From assembly GCA_031275285.1 (NCBI GenBank), contig JAISOY010000086.1:1-37464 (forward strand): a stretch of DNA of 37,464 nt, in the 5' to 3' direction. This document shows, piece after piece, positions 17,162 through 27,054 of this stretch. The DNA is from Bacteroidales bacterium. GTDB taxonomy: Bacteria > Bacteroidota > Bacteroidia > Bacteroidales > UBA4181. Position numbers and translations under genes: made by a program. The stretch's first letter is position 1. Each line of letters opens with the position of its first letter. The notes beneath the pieces are model-generated. The model saw only the letters and a list, made by a program, of their open reading frames with translations. It searched no databases and was not told the origin of the DNA.

Positions 17162-18289
17162 TTATCGCGTATAAACACCCACTTCATATAAAGATACGTT
17201 TTTAGTACCACCTGATGCTGCAGTACACTCAATTTTGACATACTGGGCCTGCTGAGGATCATTAAATTCAAAATACTGGTATCCACTTTGCTTTTTCATG
17301 GAATATGTTCCCATAGAAGTCCAATTTTCACCATCTTCGCTTGTCCAAAGAGTTACCATACTTGGCGATTCATTGATATTACCACCATACAGGATAACTC
17401 CGTAAACATTTGCCGTACTTTTCATGTCTAATGCAATCCAGTGAGGATAGTCTGTTTGTGTAGGGCTTATTTCATTTACCCATCTCGTACTAACCACACC
17501 ATCAAGCACCATTTCAGGAGTACGCGGGTTTGCATTGGTATTCGGATAACGGGTATCCCAACTGGATGCTGTCACGGTCCAGCCTGTCCTGTTCAATTCC
17601 CTGATAGGACCTTTTATTGTTACGCTTTGAAAAGGAGTATAAAAAGTGTCTAATGCCATTGGAGCAGGTAAATATGCTGTTCGATAATTAAAAGATCCGG
17701 ATGCTACATCATAGTCCGTAAATTTAAGCGTATCGACATCAGGAGATACCAGAACTTTATGCATTCCATTTTCTGTCATATATAACATTTCAGAGCCGAA
17801 AGAAGTTTCATCGACCGGATCACCCCATACAACAATCATTAGATTTTCATCTTCGTCGTAATATGCATCTTTCACCAGTCTTACATACAATGAGTTCTGA
17901 TAGGTTTCGCCATAGACTTTACTGGTTATTTCGTACGGGATAGATTGATTTCCCTTCCCATCATATGTATATATGGTAAATGAATATGTTCCTTCCTTTA
18001 AATCATTAATTATTGTTTTTAAAGAACCTGTCTCTACCGGCAACATCAAGGAATCACTTTTGTTATTCCAATACATTTTGACATGTGTAACACTCGGATC
18101 AGCTAATATTTGCCATTCAAACCCAATACGATTTTTTCCCGGGAAAACTTTTACAGAATCTACCGATGCGGGGTATTCCAATTCTCCGTTTTCCCAGAAT
18201 TCCTTATATGTATGATCCATTTCCGTACATGCTGACAAGCATACGATAGAAATAATATATCCTATTATAATTTTTTTAAAATGTTTCAT
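17162..18289 (-). CDS. Discoidin-domain lipoprotein (DUF4998-F5/8 type C)
   Basis: The product has 375 residues. The LSAC lipobox gives Cys21 followed by TEMDHTYKEFWENGELEYPA and VKVFPGKNRIGFEW, a characteristic DUF4998 N-terminus (about 22-130). A middle segment of uncertain family leads to a C-terminal F5/8 type C domain at about 235-373, with MVLDGVVSTRWVNE, YPHWIALDMKS and ENWTSMGTY. It is the last gene of the second Sus operon and probably presents a carbohydrate-binding domain at the cell surface. The 188-bp gap from the preceding gene is long for this operon and contains short repeated strings. Confidence 0.87.
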   Translation of the reverse strand: MKHFKKIIIGYIISIVCLSACTEMDHTYKEFWENGELEYPASVDSVKVFPGKNRIGFEWQILADPSVTHVKMYWNNKSDSLMLPVETGSLKTIINDLKEGTYSFTIYTYDGKGNQSIPYEITSKVYGETYQNSLYVRLVKDAYYDEDENLMIVVWGDPVDETSFGSEMLYMTENGMHKVLVSPDVDTLKFTDYDVASGSFNYRTAYLPAPMALDTFYTPFQSVTIKGPIRELNRTGWTVTASSWDTRYPNTNANPRTPEMVLDGVVSTRWVNEISPTQTDYPHWIALDMKSTANVYGVILYGGNINESPSMVTLWTSEDGENWTSMGTYSMKKQSGYQYFEFNDPQQAQYVKIECTAASGGTKNVSLYEVGVYTR

Positions 18290-18299
18290 TTGAATATAA

Positions 18300-18375
18300 T
18301 TTATTACGCCATGTTACTCGTGTCCACTCGTGAGATCGCTCCGCTAAGTTCGCTCCATGAGAACGCTGGCGCTAA
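18300..18375. repeat. Short repeated strings between two lipoprotein genes
   Basis: ACTCGTG occurs twice, CGCTCC twice and CGCTAAGTT twice within about 75 bp, followed by a T-run. The GCTCCGCT string also occurs in the intergenic element near 28412. This may be a degraded REP-like element; no gene is seen in 18290-18477. Confidence 0.35.
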
Positions 18376-18477
18376 GTTGATTTTTTAAGACTGAAAGAAT
18401 ATCCATACACATTCATTCGTATTTGATTTTATTGAGTTTTCTTACGAAGAAATATATGAATACTTCATTCTTCATTT

Positions 18478-19674
18478 CTAATATGTTTCCAATACTTCGC
18501 CCCAGAACGTAAGTTCGGCGATATATATATAAGTTACACCACCCCATGTTTTGAGCGTTTTAAACCTTATGTACCTGAACGGATCGTTGTTGATAAAATC
18601 AAAATCCTCTCCTTCGTGACAAGCATACTGCACATCTTCATCAGTATAACCAGCAGCACCCGACGGCTTTATCGATTCGAAATGTCCCAGCAATATCCAA
18701 TTATCATCCCACTCATCTGTGAGAGTATTGCTTCCATATATTACAAAGATTTGAGGATCGCCGGCATTATATTGTCCATCGGTACCAGTGGTTGTACGAT
18801 GGTAAAACTTCATCCGGCTCAAACGGGCTTTTGCCCTCAGGTCAATGGTAAACCATTGCGGAATACCAGTACTCGGTTTTGAGTGAAAACATCCACTTGT
18901 CCCCCATATATCGTTCCATATAACTTCAAGAGAATAACTGCTACTCATATGTGGTTCATATACATCCGAAGGTAGCTTGGCATTAACGAAACGTGTTTTA
19001 TCCAGTTTTTCCTCATACCAGGGATTTATTTCCGCAAAGAGAGTATCCGAATGATTATTCCAGCGATCTAATGTATAGACCCCAAATACCCGTTGCGTGG
19101 GATCAAACCCTCTTATAGCGAAATTTCCTGTTTCTATCTGGGTATAATGAGTATATGCCTGGTAAAATTTCCCTAACGAATCAGCGGTGACCACTATAAA
19201 TTTCAGGTTTGCCCGGCTTGGGTTTTCGAAATAAACTCTCATCCCGCCAAATGTCGGTTCCAATTGGAGAGCATCATGTGCAGACTGATAAGGTGGAGTG
19301 AGTGGAACGATAGTTTTTGTTACAGGTTCCGATTTTACTCCACTGCGGGATACGGAATACAAATTTATATCATATGGATTTGTATCCGGAAATCCTTCCA
19401 GAGTGATGGAACTGCTAAAATAAGACGACTTTTTATTATGCAGAATACCATCACCTAATCTATATTCTGCCATTACATACAGGATATTTCCATCAGAGGG
19501 TAATTGGTAGGTTAGCGTTGCTCCACCAGGAATTTGGGTTATATCAATATCCGTAATCTGCGATGGTACTGTCCCATCGTCTGCCGGAATTCCTTTGTCA
19601 GGCTCTGAACAGGAATATATTAAAAACAAAAAGAGGAACAATGCTTGTATGTATAATATGTATGTTCTTTTCAT
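18478..19674 (-). CDS. Discoidin-like surface lipoprotein of the second Sus operon
   Basis: The product has 398 residues from ATG 19674 (MKRTYILYIQALFLFLFLIY). The frame opens further upstream, but that extension would overlap susD and lacks a signal, whereas 19674 gives a lipoprotein leader with IYSC (Cys22) and lies 28 bp after susD. Modules resemble those of the 1843 gene: a DUF4959-like segment at about 33-120 (VPSQITDIDITQIPGGATLTY), a DUF5126-like segment at about 125-220, and a DUF5000/discoidin-like C-terminus with GCFHSKPSTGIPQWFTIDLR and WGVTYIYIAELTFWGE. It is a likely surface glycan-binding protein. Confidence 0.85.
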   Translation of the reverse strand: MKRTYILYIQALFLFLFLIYSCSEPDKGIPADDGTVPSQITDIDITQIPGGATLTYQLPSDGNILYVMAEYRLGDGILHNKKSSYFSSSITLEGFPDTNPYDINLYSVSRSGVKSEPVTKTIVPLTPPYQSAHDALQLEPTFGGMRVYFENPSRANLKFIVVTADSLGKFYQAYTHYTQIETGNFAIRGFDPTQRVFGVYTLDRWNNHSDTLFAEINPWYEEKLDKTRFVNAKLPSDVYEPHMSSSYSLEVIWNDIWGTSGCFHSKPSTGIPQWFTIDLRAKARLSRMKFYHRTTTGTDGQYNAGDPQIFVIYGSNTLTDEWDDNWILLGHFESIKPSGAAGYTDEDVQYACHEGEDFDFINNDPFRYIRFKTLKTWGGVTYIYIAELTFWGEVLETY

Positions 19675-19702
19675 ATCAGAGATTTTTATAATTACATTTA
19701 AT

Positions 19703-21634
19703 CTACCATCCCGGATTTTGGACCAAATTACTATTCGCCAATATAACCGACTCATTTAAAGGCCATAGGTAATCTCTCGTGGTAAAAGTTTGTTCGTAAA
19801 TGAGCCTTTCACGATAATATCCTTCTGCTGTCGCCTGATCCAAGTCCCAGCCTGTAATTGGCATATTCATTTCTTCTGTTGCTGTTTTCCAACGCCTTAC
19901 ATCCCAAAATCGATGTCCCTCAAACATTAATTCGATATTGCGTTCCTGGCGTATAATTTCTCGAAGTCCTCCTTGGCTTTCGGGTTTATTTGGCCTGCTT
20001 GAATGATTGAGCCATGCCACACGTACCGGCAGGATACCTGCACGTTGCCTTACCAGATTAAGATATCCGATCGCCTCATCTCTATTGGTTTCCGAGTCAA
20101 CAGCCTCATTGAGCGCTTCAGCATACAACAGGTAGATATCTGCCAGACGGATCACCGGCCATGGATAATTCTCCGTAGTATAGGTATTACCTGAACCTAT
20201 GATGCTCTGGAAATGAACGATTTTCTTAGGCCAATAACCGGTTGTTGAATAATTCGCCAGATTAATAGCAGCAGCCGGTTGTCCTTTTTTACAGGAAACA
20301 TAGAGTAAATCGCTTCCCCTGTCGTCGTAGTGTCCCTGACCATACCAGATACCTCCGTCGAATCCAAGGCTGGCATAATAGCGCGGTTCCCTGTGAAAAT
20401 TCATCTTCGCTGTAAGGTATCCCTGTTTTAAATATATGGCTTCACTTTCTTTCGGTTCCATAATTTTAAATCGACTGTTATAGTCCCAGGAGTTGTCTTC
20501 TTTTATCGGTATGCCATTTTCGCTGTAAAACATTTCAACAATTTTCAGCGGGGGAGCCAAACTTCCACGCGTTCCCTGATTCGATACCAATGCAGGATCC
20601 AGTCCGCGCGGAGTAGCGCTACCCTGTATTCCTCCGGAATTGGCCCAACTGTTTGTATTGCCCCAGATGATTTCAGAATTCCATCTTTCGCAAACAGCAT
20701 TCCGTATGTTCATCTGTATCATGGTGGTATCGGTAAGTTTACTTACGGAAAAGGCCGGCCGATAATAATATAGTTCATGACCTATCCCGTGGCAAAAATC
20801 AATGGCTGCTTTACATGCTTCTACCGCCTTTTGCCATTTCGCCAACTTTTCACCTTCTTCAATTTCAGTGTTGAACAGGAGTGTGCCATCTTTATTAGCA
20901 AATCCGGCATAATCCTTATTACCGTTGAACAGATCGCTGGCAGCCGTTATCAGCACTTTGGCTTTTACCGAAAGACAAATTGCCTGTGTGATCCGTCCGT
21001 TTTCCTGCACTTCGTTTGTAATTATATCAGGAAGCGAAGGAAATGCTTCATCAAGCAAAGAAACAATATAATCGAAGCATTCGTCTACCGGCGAACGGGG
21101 AACCCGCACCTGATCAGGCGGTGCATCTACCGGCAGGTTCTCCCTGACCAACACAATCGGACCGTACATTCTTACCAGATAATAATGATAATAGGCTTTC
21201 AAGAAAAGCACCTCGGCAGCCCAACGTTTCTTTTCTGTCTGGATCATATCAGGAACCTTGTCAATGTTTTCAAGGAATACATTACAATCCCGGATACCTT
21301 GATAAATATCTTTGCTCCCCGCACTACCTTGCCATGCATTCATGTAAGGATTTACCATACGCTGATTACCCTTGGCTATGGCAAAAGCATTATTGGTACT
21401 TGTCGGTGGCAACCAAAATTCATCACCTCCGCATAATGCCGGATTTTCACCGGTGCCGGAATGGCTTGGCATATAAGAATAACACGTGAATAAAAACCTT
21501 TCAGCTGTGCTTCTCAAGCGAAAGGCATAATCGAGGGTCGCTACATTGTCAGGTGTAACATCCAAAAACTCGTTACATCCCGATGTAAGGATCCCGATAA
21601 ATAGTGTGGATATTATAATAATTTGCTTTTTCAT
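19703..21634 (-). CDS. SusD/RagB family nutrient-binding lipoprotein, second operon
   Basis: The product has 643 residues. The lipobox TSGC (Cys20) is followed by NEFLDVTPDNVATLDYAF, typical of SusD. Other family marks are EVLFLKAYYHYYLVRMYGPIVLV at about 142-164, YPWPVIRLADIYLLYAEALNEA, and the C-terminal IRQERNIELMFEGHRFWDVRRWK with the final LVQNPGW. It caps the SusC encoded 34 bp upstream. It is clearly diverged from the SusD at 3073-5040, so the two operons likely handle different glycans. Confidence 0.97.
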   Translation of the reverse strand: MKKQIIIISTLFIGILTSGCNEFLDVTPDNVATLDYAFRLRSTAERFLFTCYSYMPSHSGTGENPALCGGDEFWLPPTSTNNAFAIAKGNQRMVNPYMNAWQGSAGSKDIYQGIRDCNVFLENIDKVPDMIQTEKKRWAAEVLFLKAYYHYYLVRMYGPIVLVRENLPVDAPPDQVRVPRSPVDECFDYIVSLLDEAFPSLPDIITNEVQENGRITQAICLSVKAKVLITAASDLFNGNKDYAGFANKDGTLLFNTEIEEGEKLAKWQKAVEACKAAIDFCHGIGHELYYYRPAFSVSKLTDTTMIQMNIRNAVCERWNSEIIWGNTNSWANSGGIQGSATPRGLDPALVSNQGTRGSLAPPLKIVEMFYSENGIPIKEDNSWDYNSRFKIMEPKESEAIYLKQGYLTAKMNFHREPRYYASLGFDGGIWYGQGHYDDRGSDLLYVSCKKGQPAAAINLANYSTTGYWPKKIVHFQSIIGSGNTYTTENYPWPVIRLADIYLLYAEALNEAVDSETNRDEAIGYLNLVRQRAGILPVRVAWLNHSSRPNKPESQGGLREIIRQERNIELMFEGHRFWDVRRWKTATEEMNMPITGWDLDQATAEGYYRERLIYEQTFTTRDYLWPLNESVILANSNLVQNPGW

Positions 21635-21668
21635 TACTATTTTATTTTATAAAATAAAAACAGATTCA

Positions 21669-24600
21669 TTAAAACGACAATAAAACACCTATGTTGAATA
21701 CCTTTTGAATCGGGTATCCCAGGCCATTTCCACCCATTTCAACATCCCAAAGGTCAAATTTACTCCAACATAATGGGTTGGTGCTACTCAAGTAAATCCT
21801 GAAACTTTTCATATAAAGCTTTTCTGCGATAGACTCAGGCAATGTATACCCGATCTCCACTTGTTTTAGCCGCAAAAAAGCCCCGTTACGCATAAACCAT
21901 GTACTACGTTGAAAATTATTGGTGTTTCCAGTAGCAGTGGTGCTTAATCTAGGCCACATAGCATAAAGGTCTTGATTATCTTCCGACCAGTGACTATCGG
22001 CATATGCCTTCAATAGCTGGTTTTGGGGAATTCCGGTAAACGATTCATTGTCATAAAAGAAACTAACAAAAGGTGCTGTAGCTTGCGGATTAATCCAAAA
22101 CGATTCACGCGCCAATCCCTGGAAAAAAGCAGAAAAATCAAAATATTTATATCCTAAAGAAAAACCGAAACCATAAACAATTTCAGGAGTGGTCGGATAA
22201 CCTATCGGCACCTGGTCAAGAGTAGTGATTTGTCCGTCACGGTTCACATCGTGATATTTGATATCACCGCCACCATAATCGGAAAAGGTTTGCGTGGGAG
22301 ATTTTCTGGCTTCCTGATCATCAACAAACAAACGTTCGGCCAGATATCCCCATTGTTGACTGATGGAATAGCCTTTATGAGATTTCCACCAGGCATCCTG
22401 ATAATCATATTCTTCATAAACAATAAATTCGTTGGCGGCATAAGTAAAATTTGCCCGTGCCTGCACCCAGAAATCACTATTAATCGCATGGTTATAATCT
22501 ACCGAAAGATCGATACCTCGTCCTTCTGCTTTGCCGATATTTGCTTTAGGCTGAGCGGAAAGCCCCATTTCTGCGGGCGTGGAAGCACGATCCTGCAGAA
22601 TATTGCTCCGTTTGTCCTGATATATATCGGCTTGTATTTCCAGTTTATTGAAAAGCCCTATTTCCATCCCGATATTTATTTTTTTTGCAGTTTCCCATGT
22701 AATATTGGGATCAGCATAGCGATTAATAGCTATACCATTGCGGGAATACCCGCCTTCGCGACCAAAAGTGGCGCTCCTTGCAGAAGAACTCATGTTAACT
22801 TCCGAAAGAAACAGGAACCGGGAATTTGCATCCCCAATGGCATCATTTCCCGTCAAGCCATAAGTTACTTTCAATTTGAAATTGTTGACGTTTTTCTTGA
22901 GATCTTCCCAGAACCGTTCATTGGAAATGGTCCATGCCATACCAATGGAAGGAAAAAATCCCCATCGGTGCGATTTATGAAAACGTTCGGAAGCATTATA
23001 TCCGAAACTTAACTCAGTATAATATCTCTCGTCGTATGAATATGTAGCCCGTCCTGCAATACCGACATTCCGGTATGGTAAAGATTGTTGCAGGACAGCC
23101 GTGTTTCCATCCAATTTAGTTTGCACCATGAAAAGCACGATACCTCCTACAGCATGTTTGTCTGAAAAAGTATTCGCATAATCCAAAGCCGTTTCGGAAT
23201 AGAAATTGGAACTTACTGTTTTTGAGCCTGGTTCATACGACAGGTATTCTGTGCCGCTACCAGTACCTTCCTCGTTCAGGCATATAAGCTTATAGGTATC
23301 ATCTTGAGGATTATAACTAGTTGCCTGATACCAGAATGGCGTGTAACCGCGTTGTACTTCAAAATAAGCGTTCCTGCTGGTGTTAGCCATTGTGCGAACA
23401 GAAAGACCTTTCAATAAAAAAGAAAGTTCTTGCCTTATTTCAAACTGGGCGTTCATCACTGATTTGGAATATTCCCTATAGCCACGCACCATTTCAGCAT
23501 ACGGATTCATATACCATAAGCCGCTACCATCGTCATAATTGCCGAACATGATGTGTTGTACCCACCGGTGTTCCTCATCGGCAGGATAATAAGCAGGGAA
23601 CAGTACCGGATTAGAACGCATCACATCACGATAAACTTGAGTTCCACTCTGCATAGGGCCAGAATAATCATCAAAAGTTCCGCTTATCTTAGCATTTATT
23701 TTCGTCGTCTTGGTTACGTTTACATTTACATTCAACCGTAACGCGTATGTTTTCAGATCAATGTTGCTATTAAAATTATTGCGCTTATCTACTTTCAATA
23801 ACCCATTGTTCTGGTTAAAAGAACCGGCAATGTAATAACTGGCCACCTTACCACCTCCGCTTACATTCAGATTAACCCGCTGATTCATGGTATAGTCCTT
23901 GATCAATTCTTTGCGCCAGTCGGTTACAGGATACATATACTCATTCATACCGGCAATGGTATTATCAATCTTTTGAAGCGAATAGGGCAACAGCCCCAGC
24001 GGGTCGCGGGTTAGCACGGCTTCGTTATGTAACCTCATATAAGTAATGGGATCTGCCAATTCTACATTACGAGTCGGCATTGACATGGAATTTTCAAAAC
24101 GGAGATTTATTTTTGCCGGACCCTCCCGCCCTTCTTTTGTTTTGATAAGTATTACCCCATTAGCGGCACGGCTACCGAACATGGCTGTTGCGGTAGCGTC
24201 TTTCATGATAGAAAAGCTCTCAAGGTCATCAGTTTGCACGCGCGACAGATCATCCGAAGTACTTTCTATACCATCGATTAATATGAGGGGATCTTTCTTG
24301 TATCCAAAAGTAGTTACTCCACGAATAAAGAAATCTGCATTGTCTGCACCCGGTTCACCGCTACGCTGATAAGAAATAACGCCGGATAAGCGTCCGGCAA
24401 AAGCTGTAGTAAGATTACTTGAAGGTACCTTCAGTTCGGATGGATTTACTGAAGTAATAGAAGCAATCACACTTTCCTTTTTTTGCGTTCCGAAAGCTAC
24501 AACAGTTACTTCGCCAATATCTGTGGTTTCCGCTTGTAAGGTAACCGCTATAATTCTCCTGTTACCCACCATTATTTCCTGCATCCGGTAACCCATAAAA

Positions 24601-24908
24601 CTAAACTGCAACACTGAAGTATCGCTTGGTATGGTAATCATATATTCTCCGTTAATATCGGTGGTGGTTCCCTGTGTTGTACCCCGGATAACCACATTGA
24701 CACCGGTAAGCATCTCACCTTCATCATCCGTAACGGCACCGGTAACCCTTATGCCTTGTTGAAAGCTATGTACAGAAGGCAGATATTCTTCTGCCGATAT
24801 ATGGAATACATTTAGCAATAATACAACCGGCAATAGTATTCTTATTTTACATCGTATTTTTGGGAAAGGATACCACTTTCTTCTTCCTTTATCCTGTTGT
24901 TCTTTCAT
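21669..24908 (-). CDS. SusC/RagA TonB-dependent transporter, second operon
   Basis: The product has 1079 residues. The N-terminus is unusual: a basic stretch of about 23 residues (MKEQQDKGRRKWYPFPKIR) precedes the hydrophobic signal segment ILLPVVLLLNVFHISAEE. No better in-frame ATG lies between. A carboxypeptidase-regulatory-like domain at about 52-130 (RVTGAVTDDEGEMLTGVNVVI) is followed by a TonB-box-like GEVTVVAFGTQ and a plug at about 140-260, with LAGRLSGVI, ILIDGIESTS and MKDATATAMFGSRAANGVI. The barrel ends in VLLSF. It pairs with the SusD at 19703 and is divergent from the oxidoreductase gene at 25681. Confidence 0.96.
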   Translation of the reverse strand: MKEQQDKGRRKWYPFPKIRCKIRILLPVVLLLNVFHISAEEYLPSVHSFQQGIRVTGAVTDDEGEMLTGVNVVIRGTTQGTTTDINGEYMITIPSDTSVLQFSFMGYRMQEIMVGNRRIIAVTLQAETTDIGEVTVVAFGTQKKESVIASITSVNPSELKVPSSNLTTAFAGRLSGVISYQRSGEPGADNADFFIRGVTTFGYKKDPLILIDGIESTSDDLSRVQTDDLESFSIMKDATATAMFGSRAANGVILIKTKEGREGPAKINLRFENSMSMPTRNVELADPITYMRLHNEAVLTRDPLGLLPYSLQKIDNTIAGMNEYMYPVTDWRKELIKDYTMNQRVNLNVSGGGKVASYYIAGSFNQNNGLLKVDKRNNFNSNIDLKTYALRLNVNVNVTKTTKINAKISGTFDDYSGPMQSGTQVYRDVMRSNPVLFPAYYPADEEHRWVQHIMFGNYDDGSGLWYMNPYAEMVRGYREYSKSVMNAQFEIRQELSFLLKGLSVRTMANTSRNAYFEVQRGYTPFWYQATSYNPQDDTYKLICLNEEGTGSGTEYLSYEPGSKTVSSNFYSETALDYANTFSDKHAVGGIVLFMVQTKLDGNTAVLQQSLPYRNVGIAGRATYSYDERYYTELSFGYNASERFHKSHRWGFFPSIGMAWTISNERFWEDLKKNVNNFKLKVTYGLTGNDAIGDANSRFLFLSEVNMSSSARSATFGREGGYSRNGIAINRYADPNITWETAKKINIGMEIGLFNKLEIQADIYQDKRSNILQDRASTPAEMGLSAQPKANIGKAEGRGIDLSVDYNHAINSDFWVQARANFTYAANEFIVYEEYDYQDAWWKSHKGYSISQQWGYLAERLFVDDQEARKSPTQTFSDYGGGDIKYHDVNRDGQITTLDQVPIGYPTTPEIVYGFGFSLGYKYFDFSAFFQGLARESFWINPQATAPFVSFFYDNESFTGIPQNQLLKAYADSHWSEDNQDLYAMWPRLSTTATGNTNNFQRSTWFMRNGAFLRLKQVEIGYTLPESIAEKLYMKSFRIYLSSTNPLCWSKFDLWDVEMGGNGLGYPIQKVFNIGVLLSF

Positions 24909-25680
24909 AATAAATTATTTGTTTGTTAAAATCATATGGAACTGTATATCACAATTCTTAGTTGTTTAGGCATAAATGGCGTATGCCTGTAACTCTTATT
25001 ATCATTTGTGCGATAGTTGCATTGAATATTATCTATATTTCCATAGGCCTTATCATTTAGATTAATTTGTACATAAAATCCTTCCTTCAGAGCATAACCT
25101 CTCAGATATTACCGATACTCCAGCCACATACCCGGAAAAGGTTTTCTTATATTTCAGTTTATCGTTTAACTAATCGCATTTTTCAAAAATTTTATCCCTA
25201 ATTTTTTTTATATTTCAGTACGATCTATTTTGGGATCACTATGCTTCTTTATAAAAAATCAGCAATATCCGCATCAATCCTTTATTACCTTCCGATTGAA
25301 ACCATTCAAAACAAGCTTCTTTCAATAGGGGACAAATGTATGATGATAGATCACTTGTGAATAATTGTATATTTGCAGATAATAACTTTTTATTTGCAAT
25401 CAATTGTTTTTTAAAAGTATTTAAATGATTAATAATATACCGAAACTTTCATATCGGAATGAAGAGTCATATTGGCGAAACATGACTAACAATCAAATAC
25501 ATAATAATTATCTCTATATAATTTTCTTTATTATTAATAGTTAGATATCGCTGGAGAATTTGCAAAAATAGTATCATAATTAGCAAAATTCACATATTTC
25601 ATCATAAATTTAATTCACTATCATTGCATCGGATTTGGAAGAATGAAAAATTAATCGATGATCTTTATAAATTTATATGT
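24909..25680. promoter_or_regulatory. Divergent promoter region between susC 2 and the oxidoreductase operon
   Basis: This is 772 bp of A/T-rich DNA with no gene. Two octamers fit TAnnTTTG in opposite directions: TACATTTG on the minus strand (25340-25333), facing susC, and TATATTTG on the plus strand (25368-25375), facing the oxidoreductase. Neither has a TTTG at -33 spacing. A dyad AGTCAT/ATGACT lies at 25465-25487 with an 11-bp spacer. A weaker -7-like TATCATTG lies at 25619-25626. No copy of the GA-tract leader is present. Confidence 0.45.
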
Positions 25681-27045
25681 ATGACTTCACGTAGAGATTT
25701 TTTAAAAAAAGCAGCAGCAGGCGGGGCCGGCTTAATTATAGCACCTACTATTGTACCGTCATCTGTATTTGGCGCCAACGCTCCCTCCAACAGGATCAAT
25801 ATCGGCGCCATCGGTACGGGACGCATATCCCGGGACCATGATATGCCCGGTGTATGGAAATATGATGATGTACGTATCATAGCAGCGGCAGATGTCGACG
25901 CCAACAGGGTAAATGAAGCCAAAACGCTGATAGAAAATTATTATTCGAAAAAGCTGGGTAAACCATATTCCGGATTTACCACATATGAGAATTATCAGGA
26001 ATTATTGGCCAATAAAGACATTGATGCCGTACTGATCAGTACACCCGACCATTGGCATGCCAAGCAGGCGATCGATGCCGTGCGTGCGGGGAAAGATGTA
26101 TACCTGCAAAAACCTACTTCCCTGACCATAGAAGAAGGAAGGAAGATGAGTGATGCGGTGAATGCTTCCGGACGTATCCTGCAGATCGGTAGCCAACAAC
26201 GCTCTATGGAGCAATTCCGGATAGCCTGTGAACTGGTCAGGAACGGCCGCATCGGACAATTGAAGACCATCGATGTCCGCCTTCCCGGTGACCCTCCCGG
26301 GGGAAATGTCGAAGAAATGCCTGTTCCAAAAGGTTTTAACTATGATATGTGGCTGGGACAAACTCCCTATGTATATTATACGGTCGACCGGGTACATCCA
26401 CAGGCAGGATACGGCCGTCCCGGATGGTTACGTTGCGAACAGTTTGGCGCGGGAATGATCACCGGATGGGGTGCACATCATTTTGATATCGCACATTGGG
26501 CCATGGATAAAGAATACTCCGGTCCGGTTGAGGTCTGGGGAAAAGCAAAATTTCCTACATCCGGATTATGGAATGTACATGGAGATTATGAAACAAGAAT
26601 GGTATACGATAATGGCGTAGTGGTAACCGGAACCACCCAGAGTCAGGAAAAGCCCAACGGAGTTTTGTTTACGGGTACCGAAGGATGGATCTTTGTCAGC
26701 CGCGGCGCCTATCAGGCATCACCCAATGAACCGATCAGCACCAGCTCGAAATCTCTGCAGGCTTCCAATTCCAAAATATTGTCTCCATTAACAGATAAGG
26801 ATCCTGTCCGTTTATATGTCAGCACCGATCATCATGGCAACTGGCTGGAAAGCGTAAGGACCCGGAAATTGAATATTACTCCCGCAGAAGTGGCTCACCG
26901 CTCATGTACGGCGTGTCTTCTGCAACATATTGCCATGAAACTGAACAGAAAGCTTTACTGGGATCCTATTCTGGAACGCTTCAAAAATGACGACGAGGCC
27001 AATTCAATGATATCCAGACCTCACAGGCCTCCTTATAATTTTTAG
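25681..27045 (+). CDS. Tat-exported Gfo/Idh/MocA-family oxidoreductase
   Basis: The product has 454 residues from ATG 25681. This start gives a textbook twin-arginine leader (MTSRRDFLKKAAAGGAGLII); the TTG at 25624 would bury it behind 19 residues and is rejected. A Rossmann dinucleotide-binding domain follows at about 40-160 (INIGAIGTGRISRDHD and AAADVDANRV), with QKP in place of the common EKP motif. The substrate domain contains GAGMITGWGAHHFDIAHWAMD. Such enzymes oxidise or reduce sugars with a tightly bound NAD(P), which suits Tat export of a folded holoenzyme. It heads an operon with DUF6807 genes; the stop is 9 bp before the next start. Confidence 0.92.
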   Translation: MTSRRDFLKKAAAGGAGLIIAPTIVPSSVFGANAPSNRINIGAIGTGRISRDHDMPGVWKYDDVRIIAAADVDANRVNEAKTLIENYYSKKLGKPYSGFTTYENYQELLANKDIDAVLISTPDHWHAKQAIDAVRAGKDVYLQKPTSLTIEEGRKMSDAVNASGRILQIGSQQRSMEQFRIACELVRNGRIGQLKTIDVRLPGDPPGGNVEEMPVPKGFNYDMWLGQTPYVYYTVDRVHPQAGYGRPGWLRCEQFGAGMITGWGAHHFDIAHWAMDKEYSGPVEVWGKAKFPTSGLWNVHGDYETRMVYDNGVVVTGTTQSQEKPNGVLFTGTEGWIFVSRGAYQASPNEPISTSSKSLQASNSKILSPLTDKDPVRLYVSTDHHGNWLESVRTRKLNITPAEVAHRSCTACLLQHIAMKLNRKLYWDPILERFKNDDEANSMISRPHRPPYNF

Positions 27046-27054
27046 TTGACCATC

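Noticed and set aside
20777..23012. Long plus-strand open frames (219 and 260 codons) opposite susD 2 and susC 2
   Set aside because: They lie entirely antisense to strongly supported genes, have no ribosome-binding site, and their translations are Cys- and Ile-rich without any family likeness.
25624..25680. TTG start for the oxidoreductase
   Set aside because: It would place 19 residues before a clean twin-arginine signal that starts at ATG 25681.
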